A DNA stretch of 64,000 nucleotides. Source: Persicobacter psychrovividus (GTDB lineage: Bacteria; Bacteroidota; Bacteroidia; Cytophagales; Cyclobacteriaceae). The notes beneath the pieces are model-generated. The model ran no database searches, was not told where the DNA came from, and saw nothing but the letters and a program-made list of their open reading frames with translations. Positions 18,664 through 27,769 of this stretch are shown here, one piece after another; the stretch's first letter is position 1, and every line of letters begins with the position of its first letter. The stretch spans positions 3,100,001 to 3,164,000 of the forward strand of contig NZ_AP025292.1 of assembly GCF_036492425.1 (NCBI RefSeq), written 5' to 3'. The translations under genes were made by a program, and so were the position numbers.

Positions 18664-20130
18664 TTACTGAAGGACCAGCAAATGCCCTTTAGCACGCGTT
18701 ACGGCGGTGTATCGCCACCGCATAATATCTTGCACCTCTTGCATATAGGTGGAGCCCTGAAAGTCCACAAAGACGAATTCCCATTCGCCCCCCTGGGCTT
18801 TGTGCCCTGTAATGGCATAGCCATATTTGAGCCTGAGGGCATTGAAATAGGGGTCTTCGGCAAGCATTTCATTGAATTTTTTTGTTCCCGGTTTGAGTTT
18901 CGGGTGACGATTTCTAAAGTACTGATATAGCGCTTTACGTTCATTGGAAGTGATGTCGCGATGGGGGCTATTGAGTAAACTTTCCATCATTTTACATTCA
19001 ATTTCCACCTTATCACCATCGTTATCCTGCACCTCAATCACCACATCCCTGAACTGTAAGGGGACTTTTTCCTTGCTCCATTGCTTGGATTTGGCCTCAT
19101 AGACATCAACCATTACGGGATCAATGGGAAATTCCGTTTCATCCTCAATGGACAATACCGTTGCAAAATCCCCGTTGAGCAGCTCCACCTCATGCGAATA
19201 ATTATTGGAGGAAAACATCAGTCGGTCACCAACTTGCAGTTCGGTAGCGCCAGGAAATAACCGTTGTCTTATCTGCTGATTATAATGCATCGCTAAGCGA
19301 TTCGAAAAAGTCACCACAATGACCTCTTCAAGGCCTGCTTTATTGACCGCCCGTTCAAAATATTCCACAAGTCGTTCTTTTCGTGCGCGGTGAATATCCG
19401 CCTTATCGAAATTAAAATAAGGCATTGGCTGATCTTTCAGCATTGAATTCCGCAGATTGGTGGCATATTCAAGGATTCCGCTGTCTTTACCCTGCCGCAC
19501 CACCTCTGTCAGCTGAAAACTCTCGCAGTTGAGGTCGTATTTCTCCTTCAGGTAATCCTCCACCAAGGCATAAGAAATCCCTGCGCCCACAGGCGGCAAC
19601 TGCCCGGGATCGCCCACAAAAAGGATTTTTCGGCGACATTTAGCTTCTTCAGGACTCTGATGTGCGAATTTCACCAGATCTTTCAGTAAACTCCCTGAAC
19701 CAAACTGATACATCTCGCCTTCAGAAGGCAAATCATTGACCATCGAGGCTTCATCAACAATATAAATCGCATTACCCACATCGTCATTAAAGCGGATCTT
19801 ATAATGATACTTCACATTGCCCAGTCGCTTGTTCTTTTTTCCGCCTCGCTGTTCCTCCATTTCTGAGAAAGAGTAAATCGATTTATGAATCGTGTAGGCA
19901 GATTGCTTGGCTTTGGAGCTGAGCACCTTGGAGGCCCGGCCAGTGGGGGCCATCAGTCGATACTCCCGTTCCTGATCGTCCAGCCACTCGAGCAAATGTT
20001 GTACTAAAAAGGTTTTCCCTGTTCCAGCATATCCGCGCAAAATCATGACATCAACATTTTTTGACTTCACAAATGCTTTGAATTTATCAAAGAATTCCCC
20101 TTGTCCCGCCGTTAATGTCAATGTTTTCAT
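18664..20130 (-). CDS. RecD-like ATP-dependent DNA helicase (AAA_30/UvrD_C_2)
   Basis: A 488-residue superfamily 1 helicase. Walker A is GYAGTGKTFL near residue 40, motif II YIVDEASMV near 140, motif III GDPGQLPPVG near 195, and the C-terminal UvrD_C_2 motif YGYAITGHKAQGGEW with the final YTAVTRAKGHLLVLQ. It lacks RecB/RecC partners and the long N-terminal domain of RecD2, so it belongs to the short Dda/RecD-like helicases common in Bacteroidota; a role in fork or repair processing is inference. The ATG of MKTLTLTAGQ is chosen over an upstream non-ATG start. Confidence 0.92.
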   Translation of the reverse strand: MKTLTLTAGQGEFFDKFKAFVKSKNVDVMILRGYAGTGKTFLVQHLLEWLDDQEREYRLMAPTGRASKVLSSKAKQSAYTIHKSIYSFSEMEEQRGGKKNKRLGNVKYHYKIRFNDDVGNAIYIVDEASMVNDLPSEGEMYQFGSGSLLKDLVKFAHQSPEEAKCRRKILFVGDPGQLPPVGAGISYALVEDYLKEKYDLNCESFQLTEVVRQGKDSGILEYATNLRNSMLKDQPMPYFNFDKADIHRARKERLVEYFERAVNKAGLEEVIVVTFSNRLAMHYNQQIRQRLFPGATELQVGDRLMFSSNNYSHEVELLNGDFATVLSIEDETEFPIDPVMVDVYEAKSKQWSKEKVPLQFRDVVIEVQDNDGDKVEIECKMMESLLNSPHRDITSNERKALYQYFRNRHPKLKPGTKKFNEMLAEDPYFNALRLKYGYAITGHKAQGGEWEFVFVDFQGSTYMQEVQDIMRWRYTAVTRAKGHLLVLQ

Positions 20131-20410
20131 AATGCTTTGTTTTGTGGATAAGCTGATCAATTAATTTATTTTTCCTCCTTGAATTTCCGAAAATTCAAAG
20201 ATAGGGGATGTTGTGTTGATAAGTAATGTTTATTGCTATTTTCAAAAGGGCGAAAATCAAAACAAGCAGGCGGCTTATCCACTGCCGGATAAGTTACCCA
20301 CTTCATTATCAACATATCCACAATCATTATAAATATCTAATAATTGTATTATTTTCAAAAACCTTCTACCTACTCAGGAGTATTACAGGAGAACCAAATA
20401 TATAAATATC

Positions 20411-20659
20411 ATGGGAATACTTAGTTGGATTATTTTCGGACTAATTGCAGGGATCCTTGCTAAAGTTATTATGCCGGGTGCCGATCCAGGAGGATTCATC
20501 GTTACCATCATCATTGGAATTGTAGGCGCAGTGGTAGGTGGTTTTATTGGTTCATTACTTGGCTTTGGTGGGGTAGATGGTTTCAATATTGGTTCTTTCC
20601 TCATTGCTATATTTGGAGGGATCGTCGTTCTGTTCATTTATCGAAAAGTACGAGCCTGA
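20411..20659 (+). CDS. GlsB/YeaQ/YmgE family stress-response membrane protein
   Basis: An 82-residue, very hydrophobic glycine-rich protein with three membrane helices (about 3-20, 27-50, 57-78). The start MGILSWIIFGLIAGILAKVI and the PGADPGGF loop are characteristic of the transglycosylase-associated/GlsB family, small inner-membrane proteins linked to stress responses but without a known activity. Single gene with its own terminator. Confidence 0.92.
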   Translation: MGILSWIIFGLIAGILAKVIMPGADPGGFIVTIIIGIVGAVVGGFIGSLLGFGGVDGFNIGSFLIAIFGGIVVLFIYRKVRA

Positions 20660-20674
20660 CCCCAGTAAAAAGCA

Positions 20675-20723
20675 TAAAAAAACCAACTGTTCCACGTAGT
20701 TTCACGATCAGTTGGTTTTTTTT
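20675..20723. terminator. Bidirectional terminator between the GlsB-like gene and murF-alr
   Basis: Arms AAAAACCAACTG and CAGTTGGTTTTT flank a 19-base loop; the A run on one side and T run on the other let it serve both convergent genes. Confidence 0.85.
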
Positions 20724-20770
20724 ATTTTAGGGATTTTCAACCCTTTAAAAATGTTTCACGACGTTTCACA

Positions 20771-23224
20771 CTATTGCTGATAATATACGCGTTTTACCCG
20801 TGAGCTGATTAAACTCAGGAGTTCATAGGGAATTGTGTTGGCCTGTTCAGCCAAAGCAAGAAGGCGTTCACGGTCATCAAAAATAATGACCTCATCACCC
20901 ACCTCCGCTTTCAGCGATCCTAAATCTACCATCGCCATATCCATACAAATATTTCCAATAATGGGTACTTCCTCTCCATTGATTTTCACCCTGCATTTTC
21001 CGTTGCCCAATGCCCGCAGGAAACCATCGGCATAACCTATGGCAATAGTGGCAATAGTGGTCGGTTTTTTCACTTTTCCCCGACGGGAATAACCTACTGT
21101 TTCTTGTGCAGAAATATGTTTTATCTGAGATATAAATGTTTTTAGCTTTGCCGGCAATTTAACCGCCTCAGGCGCGATTCCACTTACTTCAATACCGTGT
21201 AAACCAATACCCAGCCGAACCATATCAAAGTGGTATTCTGGGAAGCGAATGATCCCTGCGGAATTACACAGATAGGCGATAGGATTGATCTGAAGACTGT
21301 TTTTAAGCACCTTTACTGCCTGCTGGAAACGATTGGCCTGTTCATGTGAGAAATCATTAAACTCTGCTTCATCCGCCCCAACAAAATGACTAAATATACC
21401 CTGCACCCTCATCTGCGGATACGATTTCAACAGTGCGATGACCTCAGGGAGTTCCTCAGGAACAAAGCCCAACCGGTGCATTCCGGTGTCAATTTTCAAA
21501 TGAATTTTCGCTTCTTTTTGCTGTGCCTGAAGGTACTGCCCGAAGGCTTTCAGCTGGGAAAATTCAAAAATCTCCGGTTCAAGCCCATGTTTTATCAGGG
21601 CTTCGAAAGCATCGGGGTGGGAGTTCATCACCATAATTGGCAGGTGAATTCCATTTTCCCGCAATTCGACCCCTTCATCCGGGAAGGCCACCCCAAGGTA
21701 ATCCACCTGATGATACTGCAGCAGCTGCGCCACCTCAAGGTTTCCGCTGCCATAAGCGAAAGCTTTTACCATCACCATCATTTTGGTATTTCCTGTCAGC
21801 TTTGATCGATAAAAGTTCAGGTTTTCAGCCATCACATCCAGATCAAGCTCCAGGCGAGTTCCATGCACTTTGGCTTCCAAAGAACGCACTACCCGCTCAA
21901 AACCAAATTTACGCGCCCCTTTTATCAAGATGAGGGAGGACTGCCATTGGTGCGGATCAAAGTGCTCCAGCAATTGCGTGGTGGACTGAAAAAACTGGGC
22001 ATTGAACCCCTTAAAAACAGATTGATGAGCCACAATACTGGGCCCTACGGCAATAAAATCATGAAGCCCCCTGCTTGCGAGCATCTTGGCAACCTCCTGA
22101 TACAGTGCTTCGTCAGACAACCCTGATTGTGCAATATCCGATAAAATGACACGCTTGGTTTCCTTCTGATGCAACTGTACCAAATGGTCAAGCGCAATCT
22201 CCAGACCGAGCAAATCGTTATTATAAGTGTCGTCAATCAAATAGTTGTCATGACTTCCCCGCTTGAGTTCCAGCCGCATCGAAGGTGCTTTGAGGTGCTT
22301 CACCGCCTGCTGAATTTCAGTTGGATGAAACCCCCAGTGCAGGAGGCAGGTAACGACGTGAAGGGCGTTCTCAATAGAAGCCTCATGACCAAAGGGCAGA
22401 CTGATCACCGACCGGTCCGTCAATTGAACCTCGCAGCTGTCCGTGCTTTTTTTCAGCAACCGATAGCCACATTTCCCCGCTCCATTCAGCGACCAGCTTA
22501 AATGCTTTTTCTCTGGGTAGGCCTTCTGTATTTCTTCCCGAACCACAACATGATCCGCACAATAAACCAGCGTTTCGGTATTCCTGAACAATCGTAATTT
22601 TTCACGGACCTTTTCCTCCTGGCTCACAAAACCCTCCGCATGTGCGCTGCCAATATTGGTGAAAATCCCTACCGTAGGCTGAATCATTTTTTCAAGATGC
22701 GCCATCTCTTTCCGCTCTGAAATGCCTGCTTCAAAAACACCCACTTCATGACGCGGCTGCAGCCCCCAAACAGATAAAGGAACCCCCACCTGGGAGTTAT
22801 AACTCTTCGGATTGGCACACACCACATATTTTTGGGATAAGGCCGATTGCAGCCATTCTTTGACGATCGTCTTGCCATTACTGCCCGTAATTCCCACCAC
22901 AGGAATGGTGAACAGGGACCGGTGGTAACTGACCAACGACTGCAACGCCCGCAGGGTATTTTCAACCGTCAAAATATTAGCTTGAGGAAACAAAGCAGGG
23001 TCAAGGTTAAAACCTTTTTGTATCACCAGCTGGCGAACACCCGCCTGGTACAACTCTTCCAGATAATCATGACCGTTATGCCGCGGCCCTGCCAATGCAA
23101 AAAATATTGCCCCCTGACTGATGACCGGTTTCCGGCTGTCGATCAATAACGCTTCTACAGGTCTGTCTGCTGATAATTGCAGCACCTGCCCTCCAACCAC
23201 TTTGGATAATTGACTAAACTTCAT
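20771..23224 (-). CDS. murF-alr: Fused UDP-N-acetylmuramoyl-tripeptide:D-Ala-D-Ala ligase and alanine racemase
   Basis: This 817-residue fusion, typical of Bacteroidota, makes D-alanine and also adds D-Ala-D-Ala to UDP-MurNAc-tripeptide. Residues 1 to about 455 are MurF: the ATP loop GITGSNGKTIVKEW near 115, the ENALH block, and the DDTYNN motif near 335. The remainder is Alr: the PLP lysine in VKAFAYGSG near 490, the catalytic tyrosine in VGYSRRGKV, and the GNICMDMAMVDL block near 765. No frameshift separates the halves. Fusing the two steps may help channel D-alanine, though that is inference. Monocistronic between a spacer of about 410 bases upstream and a shared terminator. Confidence 0.96.
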   Translation of the reverse strand: MKFSQLSKVVGGQVLQLSADRPVEALLIDSRKPVISQGAIFFALAGPRHNGHDYLEELYQAGVRQLVIQKGFNLDPALFPQANILTVENTLRALQSLVSYHRSLFTIPVVGITGSNGKTIVKEWLQSALSQKYVVCANPKSYNSQVGVPLSVWGLQPRHEVGVFEAGISERKEMAHLEKMIQPTVGIFTNIGSAHAEGFVSQEEKVREKLRLFRNTETLVYCADHVVVREEIQKAYPEKKHLSWSLNGAGKCGYRLLKKSTDSCEVQLTDRSVISLPFGHEASIENALHVVTCLLHWGFHPTEIQQAVKHLKAPSMRLELKRGSHDNYLIDDTYNNDLLGLEIALDHLVQLHQKETKRVILSDIAQSGLSDEALYQEVAKMLASRGLHDFIAVGPSIVAHQSVFKGFNAQFFQSTTQLLEHFDPHQWQSSLILIKGARKFGFERVVRSLEAKVHGTRLELDLDVMAENLNFYRSKLTGNTKMMVMVKAFAYGSGNLEVAQLLQYHQVDYLGVAFPDEGVELRENGIHLPIMVMNSHPDAFEALIKHGLEPEIFEFSQLKAFGQYLQAQQKEAKIHLKIDTGMHRLGFVPEELPEVIALLKSYPQMRVQGIFSHFVGADEAEFNDFSHEQANRFQQAVKVLKNSLQINPIAYLCNSAGIIRFPEYHFDMVRLGIGLHGIEVSGIAPEAVKLPAKLKTFISQIKHISAQETVGYSRRGKVKKPTTIATIAIGYADGFLRALGNGKCRVKINGEEVPIIGNICMDMAMVDLGSLKAEVGDEVIIFDDRERLLALAEQANTIPYELLSLISSRVKRVYYQQ

Positions 23225-23636
23225 AAAATGTTGCTCTTTTACACCACCATCAAAGGCAGAAGAACAAGGTACAAAAAGCCCTCTTTTTATCCGCTATATT
23301 TTAATGGTTGCCCTTGTTATTTTTATGGTTATCCACTGAAAAGCGCTTGCAGGTGGTCTTCCGTTTCACTTGAGCGCATGACCTGTTTCGGAGGGAATAG
23401 TTGAACAGTTCCCTGCTAAAGAGGAAATATTATTGCGCAACCAAGCTAATGCACTGATTTGATATTCAGCCCCATTAAAAAATGACCAATCCCGTCGTGC
23501 ATCAAGACTTCGTTCAATTATTTCGCTTAATTGCGCTAATACTAATGACTTTCAGCATAAAAAAATTAAATTCGTGTTTATCGGAATATCGCTTAGTTCG
23601 CATTTTTGTTAAGCGGTTTAAGAAGCATAAATTTCT
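23225..23636. other. Intergenic region without a recognised gene
   Basis: This 412-base divergent spacer should hold promoters for murF-alr and the holin-like operon, but no clear TAnnTTTG element with a -33 partner is visible. Short frames here have no supporting features. Confidence 0.5.
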
Positions 23637-23999
23637 ATGACAAAAAAAGAACCTAACCATATTGAGAGCCTGGTGCATAACCTGACGAGTTTCGTAGAAA
23701 CACGCGTGGAATTGGCCAAATTACAAGTAGGTGAACAGGCTGCATATATCATTTCAAAAGCTCTGATCTTCATCGCGCTTATTGCCATCCTTTCCTTGTT
23801 TTTCCTGTTTGCCACCATTGCCCTCGGCTATTTCCTCAATGCCTTACTCGACAGTAGATATCTTGGCTTTGTGATTATTGCAGGAACCTATTTGCTGTTT
23901 GGAGTGATACTGATATGGAAGCAAAAAGCCATCTCTGCTACACTGATGAACTATTTCTATAAATTTATCGAAACCATGGAGGACGAAATCGATGGATAA
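23637..23999 (+). CDS. Phage-holin-like (superfamily III) membrane protein
   Basis: A 120-residue protein with an amphipathic N-terminal helix (NHIESLVHNLTSFVETRVEL, residues 7-26), and two transmembrane hairpins centred near residues 40-68 and 78-97. This layout matches the 'putative holin superfamily III/phage_holin_3_6' proteins widespread in Bacteroidota chromosomes, which are not phage genes despite the name. It overlaps the next gene by eight bases, and a GGGPS gene follows, forming a three-gene operon. Role unknown; an envelope function is inference. Confidence 0.8.
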   Translation: MTKKEPNHIESLVHNLTSFVETRVELAKLQVGEQAAYIISKALIFIALIAILSLFFLFATIALGYFLNALLDSRYLGFVIIAGTYLLFGVILIWKQKAISATLMNYFYKFIETMEDEIDG

Positions 24000-24390
24000 T
24001 ACGCTCAAAACCAAATTCAACAAGCGCAAGGAAGCCCTGAAAGCTAAAAATAAGGTAGAGCTGATGGCCATTACCCACGACCTCAATGCGGTAAAAGACC
24101 ACTCAGTTGCAGTGGGTAAAAAAGTGGTAAAAACCTCCGTAATGGTTGTTGGCGCTTATGCGGGCATCAAGGTGCTCTCGTTTTTAGGCAGAAGCCTCGG
24201 TGGCAGCAAGAAGAAAAAAGAACCCAAGGTGATTTATACTGCGCCACCAGTGGCCGCTTCTGAAAGCGAAAAAACCAATAATATTATCGGTGAGTCCATT
24301 AAAAGGTCCATTGCCGAGAACTTCATGTTTTTTCTGGTAAGTCTGGCTCGGAAAAAAATGCAAAATGAAATGAGTGACCGACCTGACTGA
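23992..24390 (+). CDS. Small basic protein of unknown function
   Basis: I do not recognise this 132-residue protein. It has a lysine-rich N-terminus (KTKFNKRKEALKAKNK), a central hydrophobic stretch (about 45-65, VMVVGAYAGIKVLSFLGRSL) that could be one membrane helix, a KKKK patch and a second hydrophobic helix near the C-terminus (ENFMFFLVSLARKK). Its start lies inside the end of the holin-like gene and its stop lies one base before the GGGPS ATG, so translation of all three is probably coupled. Similar small proteins accompany holin-like proteins in related genomes; this is inference. Confidence 0.75.
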   Translation: MDNTLKTKFNKRKEALKAKNKVELMAITHDLNAVKDHSVAVGKKVVKTSVMVVGAYAGIKVLSFLGRSLGGSKKKKEPKVIYTAPPVAASESEKTNNIIGESIKRSIAENFMFFLVSLARKKMQNEMSDRPD

Positions 24391-24391
24391 T

Positions 24392-25171
24392 ATGGATTTC
24401 CCGATATTAAAACAAATTCAGCAGCAAAGCCAGGCACAACACCCCATGCTTGCGGTATTAATCGACCCCGACAAGGCACAGGATCAAGAAGCACTGCGCC
24501 CGCTGATCCAGCATTGCAATCAGCATCAGGTAGATTTTATTTTTGTGGGAGGCAGCACCGTACAAAAAGGGCATACCTCCCAAACCGTTCAGTTCATCAA
24601 AGAAAACACCAAAATTCCAGTACTGCTGTTTCCTGGGCATTCCAACCAGATTTGTGAACAAGCCGATGCGCTTTTATTTCTTTCCCTGATTTCGGGCAGG
24701 AATCCCGAATTTTTGATCGGTCACCACATCAAAGCCGCCCAGACACTCAGGAAATGGCAGATGGAAACCATCCCGACAGGCTATTTACTCATTGATGGAG
24801 GAAGAATCACCTCCGTAGCTGCGGTATCTCAAACCATTCCACTGCCAGCAGATCAGGCAGAACTGATCGCCTCCACGGCCCTTGCAGGAACGCTTTTGGG
24901 CATGAAACTCATTTACCTTGAAGCAGGCAGCGGGGCACTGCAAGCCGTTACCGAAGAGGTCATCAGCCTGAGCAAACAACAGCTTGATGTACCATTAATT
25001 GTTGGGGGAGGCATTAATAATGCTGAAAAAGCACAGCGTGCATGGCAGGCTGGCGCAGATATTATTGTGATGGGCAACAGCCTGGAGCAAACGCCAGATT
25101 TATTGCCGAAAATCATAGAAATACGACAAAATTTTAGGGAAAAGACTGAAATTCAGCCGAATATTTATTAA
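24392..25171 (+). CDS. Geranylgeranylglyceryl/heptaprenylglyceryl phosphate synthase family (PcrB-like)
   Basis: This TIM-barrel prenyltransferase joins a polyprenyl diphosphate to glycerol 1-phosphate, the first ether bond of archaeal lipids. The 259-residue product shows the family phosphate- and substrate-binding blocks: VLIDPDK near residue 21, FVGGSTV, LLFPGHSNQI, YLLIDGG followed by TSVAAVSQT, YLEAGSGA, IVGGGINN and IVMGNS. Bacteroidota homologues belong to the hexameric group II enzymes with geranylgeranyl specificity in vitro. I use the ATG at 24392; an upstream GTG is possible but overlaps the previous gene. A glycerol-1-phosphate dehydrogenase is not in the window, so the physiological product is open. 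Confidence 0.92.
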   Translation: MDFPILKQIQQQSQAQHPMLAVLIDPDKAQDQEALRPLIQHCNQHQVDFIFVGGSTVQKGHTSQTVQFIKENTKIPVLLFPGHSNQICEQADALLFLSLISGRNPEFLIGHHIKAAQTLRKWQMETIPTGYLLIDGGRITSVAAVSQTIPLPADQAELIASTALAGTLLGMKLIYLEAGSGALQAVTEEVISLSKQQLDVPLIVGGGINNAEKAQRAWQAGADIIVMGNSLEQTPDLLPKIIEIRQNFREKTEIQPNIY

Positions 25172-25230
25172 TATCAACAACAATTTTTCCCCGCCACAAT
25201 CAGGATTTTTTGACTTAATCAATACTTGCC

Positions 25231-26685
25231 ATGGACAATACTAAAATTCTCATGCTCGGATGGGAATTCCCACCGATACTCAACGGAGGATTGGGCATCG
25301 CTTCGCTTGGGCTATGCAAAGCACTGAGCCAGTATGCACAAATCAGTTTAATTCTGCCAAGAGCAAATGAAGTTCATCAGATTGAAAAAATGAAAATCTA
25401 TGGACTTGATGAAGTCAATATCAAGGAGTATTTCGAGGTAGAAGAGCAGGAACAATACACGGAGTTTGTCAAAAAAATCCATTATGTTGATACCGAACTC
25501 GACCCTTACAGTGGTATCGTAAAAACGATCCCCGTAGCCTACGAGCAGGCCATTCAGCACCAGCGAACACGGCGTAAAACACACATCAGGTACCGCAGCA
25601 GCACCATCACCTTGCCGCCCAAAACGGTTGAAAAACTGGTGCCTTTGGCCATTAATCCAATAGCATCCCCCGATCTTCAAAATGTTTTTCAGGTGGGGCC
25701 AGTGTATGGCAATAACCTCCTTCAGAAAGTTAAAGCTTATACCGCTTACATTGATGTGATCTCTGATTCGTTTGAATTTGACGTCATTCATGCCCATGAC
25801 TGGATGACCTTCTTAGCGGGAATGGCCCTGAAAGAGAAGACAGGCAAGCCTTTGGTAGCGCATATTCATTCTCTTCAATATGACCGTAGCGGACTTACTC
25901 AGCAGGACTTCATCACAGATATTGAACGCCGAATTTGCCAACATGCTGATCGCATCATTACCGTCAGTAAATATACCGCAGGCAAACTCATTCAGGAATA
26001 TAACTGTGATGTCCGTAAAATAAAGCATATCCACAATGGCATTTCGTGGAACAAAAAAATCATCGAAAAACGGCCTTTTCCCTTCCCTTTGGTGCTCTTC
26101 GCTGGGCGTATCACACAACAGAAAAACCCGCTAATGTTCCTGCGCATGGCCAAGCAGGTGCTGGCAGCAATTCCGAACGTTCGGTTTATGATGATTGGCG
26201 ATGGCGATTTGTGGCAGGAAACCATTGAGCAGGCTGCTGTACCTGAACTGATTGGGCGGTGCATTTTCACGGGTCAGCTCCCTCATGAAAAAGTGTTGGA
26301 AGCCTACGCAAGTGCTCAGGTATATTGCCTGACGTCCAATTCAGAACCTTTCGGGCTCACGGCTCTTGAAGCGGCAAAAACAGGCATTCCTGTGGTTTTA
26401 ACTGCTCGGTCGGGGATTAGCGAAATTCTGAAAGACACGCCCACCGTGCCCATTAATGCGGCAGAAAGCATGGCCAATGCAGTCGTTCATTTATTGCAGG
26501 ATCAGGCCTATGCCGACCATGTTGTTACGCAGAATTTTATGGCCCTGAAAAACAGCACCTGGGGAGAAGCGGCCCGAAAAGTGCTGAAACTTTATGAACA
26601 GGTATTGCCTAAGCAACAGGCCGTACCGCTCCCTTCGGTTTATTCGTCAAGTTCCACCCACAAACCCACGGCCAATGTACTTTGA
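25231..26685 (+). CDS. GT-B glycosyltransferase, glycogen/starch synthase-like
   Basis: A 484-residue GT-B enzyme. The N-terminal half starts ILMLGWEFPPILNGGLGIA, where the K/xGGLG-type loop binds the donor phosphate as in glycogen synthases, and contains VIHAHDWMTFLAG near residue 185. The C-terminal half has the donor-site LFAGRITQQKNP near 290 and SNSEPFGLTALEA (EX7E-type motif) near 370. It most resembles the Bacteroidota glycogen synthase-like GT4/GT5 proteins paired with GH57 enzymes. The next gene overlaps its end by 11 bases, so the two are co-translated. Role in intracellular alpha-glucan synthesis is likely but not proven. Confidence 0.85.
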   Translation: MDNTKILMLGWEFPPILNGGLGIASLGLCKALSQYAQISLILPRANEVHQIEKMKIYGLDEVNIKEYFEVEEQEQYTEFVKKIHYVDTELDPYSGIVKTIPVAYEQAIQHQRTRRKTHIRYRSSTITLPPKTVEKLVPLAINPIASPDLQNVFQVGPVYGNNLLQKVKAYTAYIDVISDSFEFDVIHAHDWMTFLAGMALKEKTGKPLVAHIHSLQYDRSGLTQQDFITDIERRICQHADRIITVSKYTAGKLIQEYNCDVRKIKHIHNGISWNKKIIEKRPFPFPLVLFAGRITQQKNPLMFLRMAKQVLAAIPNVRFMMIGDGDLWQETIEQAAVPELIGRCIFTGQLPHEKVLEAYASAQVYCLTSNSEPFGLTALEAAKTGIPVVLTARSGISEILKDTPTVPINAAESMANAVVHLLQDQAYADHVVTQNFMALKNSTWGEAARKVLKLYEQVLPKQQAVPLPSVYSSSSTHKPTANVL

Positions 26686-27769
26686 AGCACCCAAAAAGAT
26701 CGTCCTCCACTGGCAAATTCACCAGCCACTTCCTCTCCGTGAAAGCAACTTTTTCACCTGGGGAAAATCAGCCAAAATCTTTGAGGAGGCGCAGGCTGAA
26801 CAGCATCTGAAAACATGGTGGAAAAATGACGGGCAGTGGTTTTTTCAGCAAATCAAGCTGCTGAAAGAAAGTGGTGCTTTTCATATCGCACTAAACGTCT
26901 CTGGAATAACGCTCGAACAATGGCAGCAATGGTGCCCTGAAGCGATCAGTGCATTAAAACTGGCGGTGGAAGCTCAGGCAGTAACCCTCACTACAGGGCC
27001 GTATTATTTCGGACTGACCTACTTACTTTCTGCGGAAGAGCTCCGTGCGCAGGTCATCAAACATCAGCAACTGATAAAATCGCTGTTCCACGTCAGTGCC
27101 AATACTTATTGCGGGCCTGCACAGCTTTTTCAGGAAGAAATGCTTCCCACCCTTCGGGAGCTGGGTATTCAGCAGATATTAACGGCTGGTCTCAGCTATC
27201 CGAACAATCAGTTCCATGAATGTGGGCTTGAAAATTTGCACCTGCTGGCCTCGAATGCAGGCATATCGCATCAGGTAAATTACCAAAGCAGTACTTTGCT
27301 TGAGCAAACGGGCACGGCAGGTTTTATTGACTTTATGGCGCAAGAGGAAGGGGAGGGCATCCATTTATTTTTGGATGGTCAGGCTTTTAACGACACCCAG
27401 AAATGCCGCAGTATTTTTCACCTGATCGAGGCGATTAATACTGATGAGCGATTCGTATGGGACGATCTGTTTTCAGTAAAAACCATTCAATGTTCTTTCA
27501 CCGACAGCCTTCCGAATATTTGGGGAGATATGCATATTTTACCGAAGCTCCTTCAGCCTAACAATATGCAGCATGCCTGCATGGATTTGGTTTACATGAA
27601 AGCACCCTCTTCGCAACAGCAGCTTTACCTACAGGCTATTGACCGCTTTTTGGCACTTGCAGAAACAGAACCAAAGCGCCACCGCTATTTTGCCAACCTG
27701 AACAACCTGATGAGTGAACACCTGCTAAATGAAGACCATCACTCCGCCAGCACATACAATGAAGCCTAA
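26675..27769 (+). CDS. GH57-like protein, probably catalytically inactive
   Basis: The 364-residue protein starts at an ATG inside the end of the glycosyltransferase gene. IVLHWQIHQPLPLRE (HQP at 16-18) is region 1 of GH57 alpha-amylase-type enzymes, and the order of the following blocks fits: ALNVSGITLEQW, PAQLFQEEMLPTLRELG, LFLDGQAFND and NIWGDMHI. In active GH57 enzymes the third block has NTE with the nucleophile Glu, here G147-P148-A149; the MDYETFGEH block with the acid/base Asp is here LDGQAFND, with Asp234 kept but the surrounding residues changed. It is also a little short. Its 3' end overlaps a convergent membrane protein gene by 45 bases. Probably a scaffold or glucan-binding partner of the glycosyltransferase; that is inference. 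Confidence 0.8.
   Translation: MYFEAPKKIVLHWQIHQPLPLRESNFFTWGKSAKIFEEAQAEQHLKTWWKNDGQWFFQQIKLLKESGAFHIALNVSGITLEQWQQWCPEAISALKLAVEAQAVTLTTGPYYFGLTYLLSAEELRAQVIKHQQLIKSLFHVSANTYCGPAQLFQEEMLPTLRELGIQQILTAGLSYPNNQFHECGLENLHLLASNAGISHQVNYQSSTLLEQTGTAGFIDFMAQEEGEGIHLFLDGQAFNDTQKCRSIFHLIEAINTDERFVWDDLFSVKTIQCSFTDSLPNIWGDMHILPKLLQPNNMQHACMDLVYMKAPSSQQQLYLQAIDRFLALAETEPKRHRYFANLNNLMSEHLLNEDHHSASTYNEA

Noticed and set aside
23637-23999. Prophage remnant suggested by a holin-like protein
   Set aside because: No other phage gene is nearby; this holin-III-like family is common in Bacteroidota chromosomes and sits in an operon with a housekeeping-type synthase.
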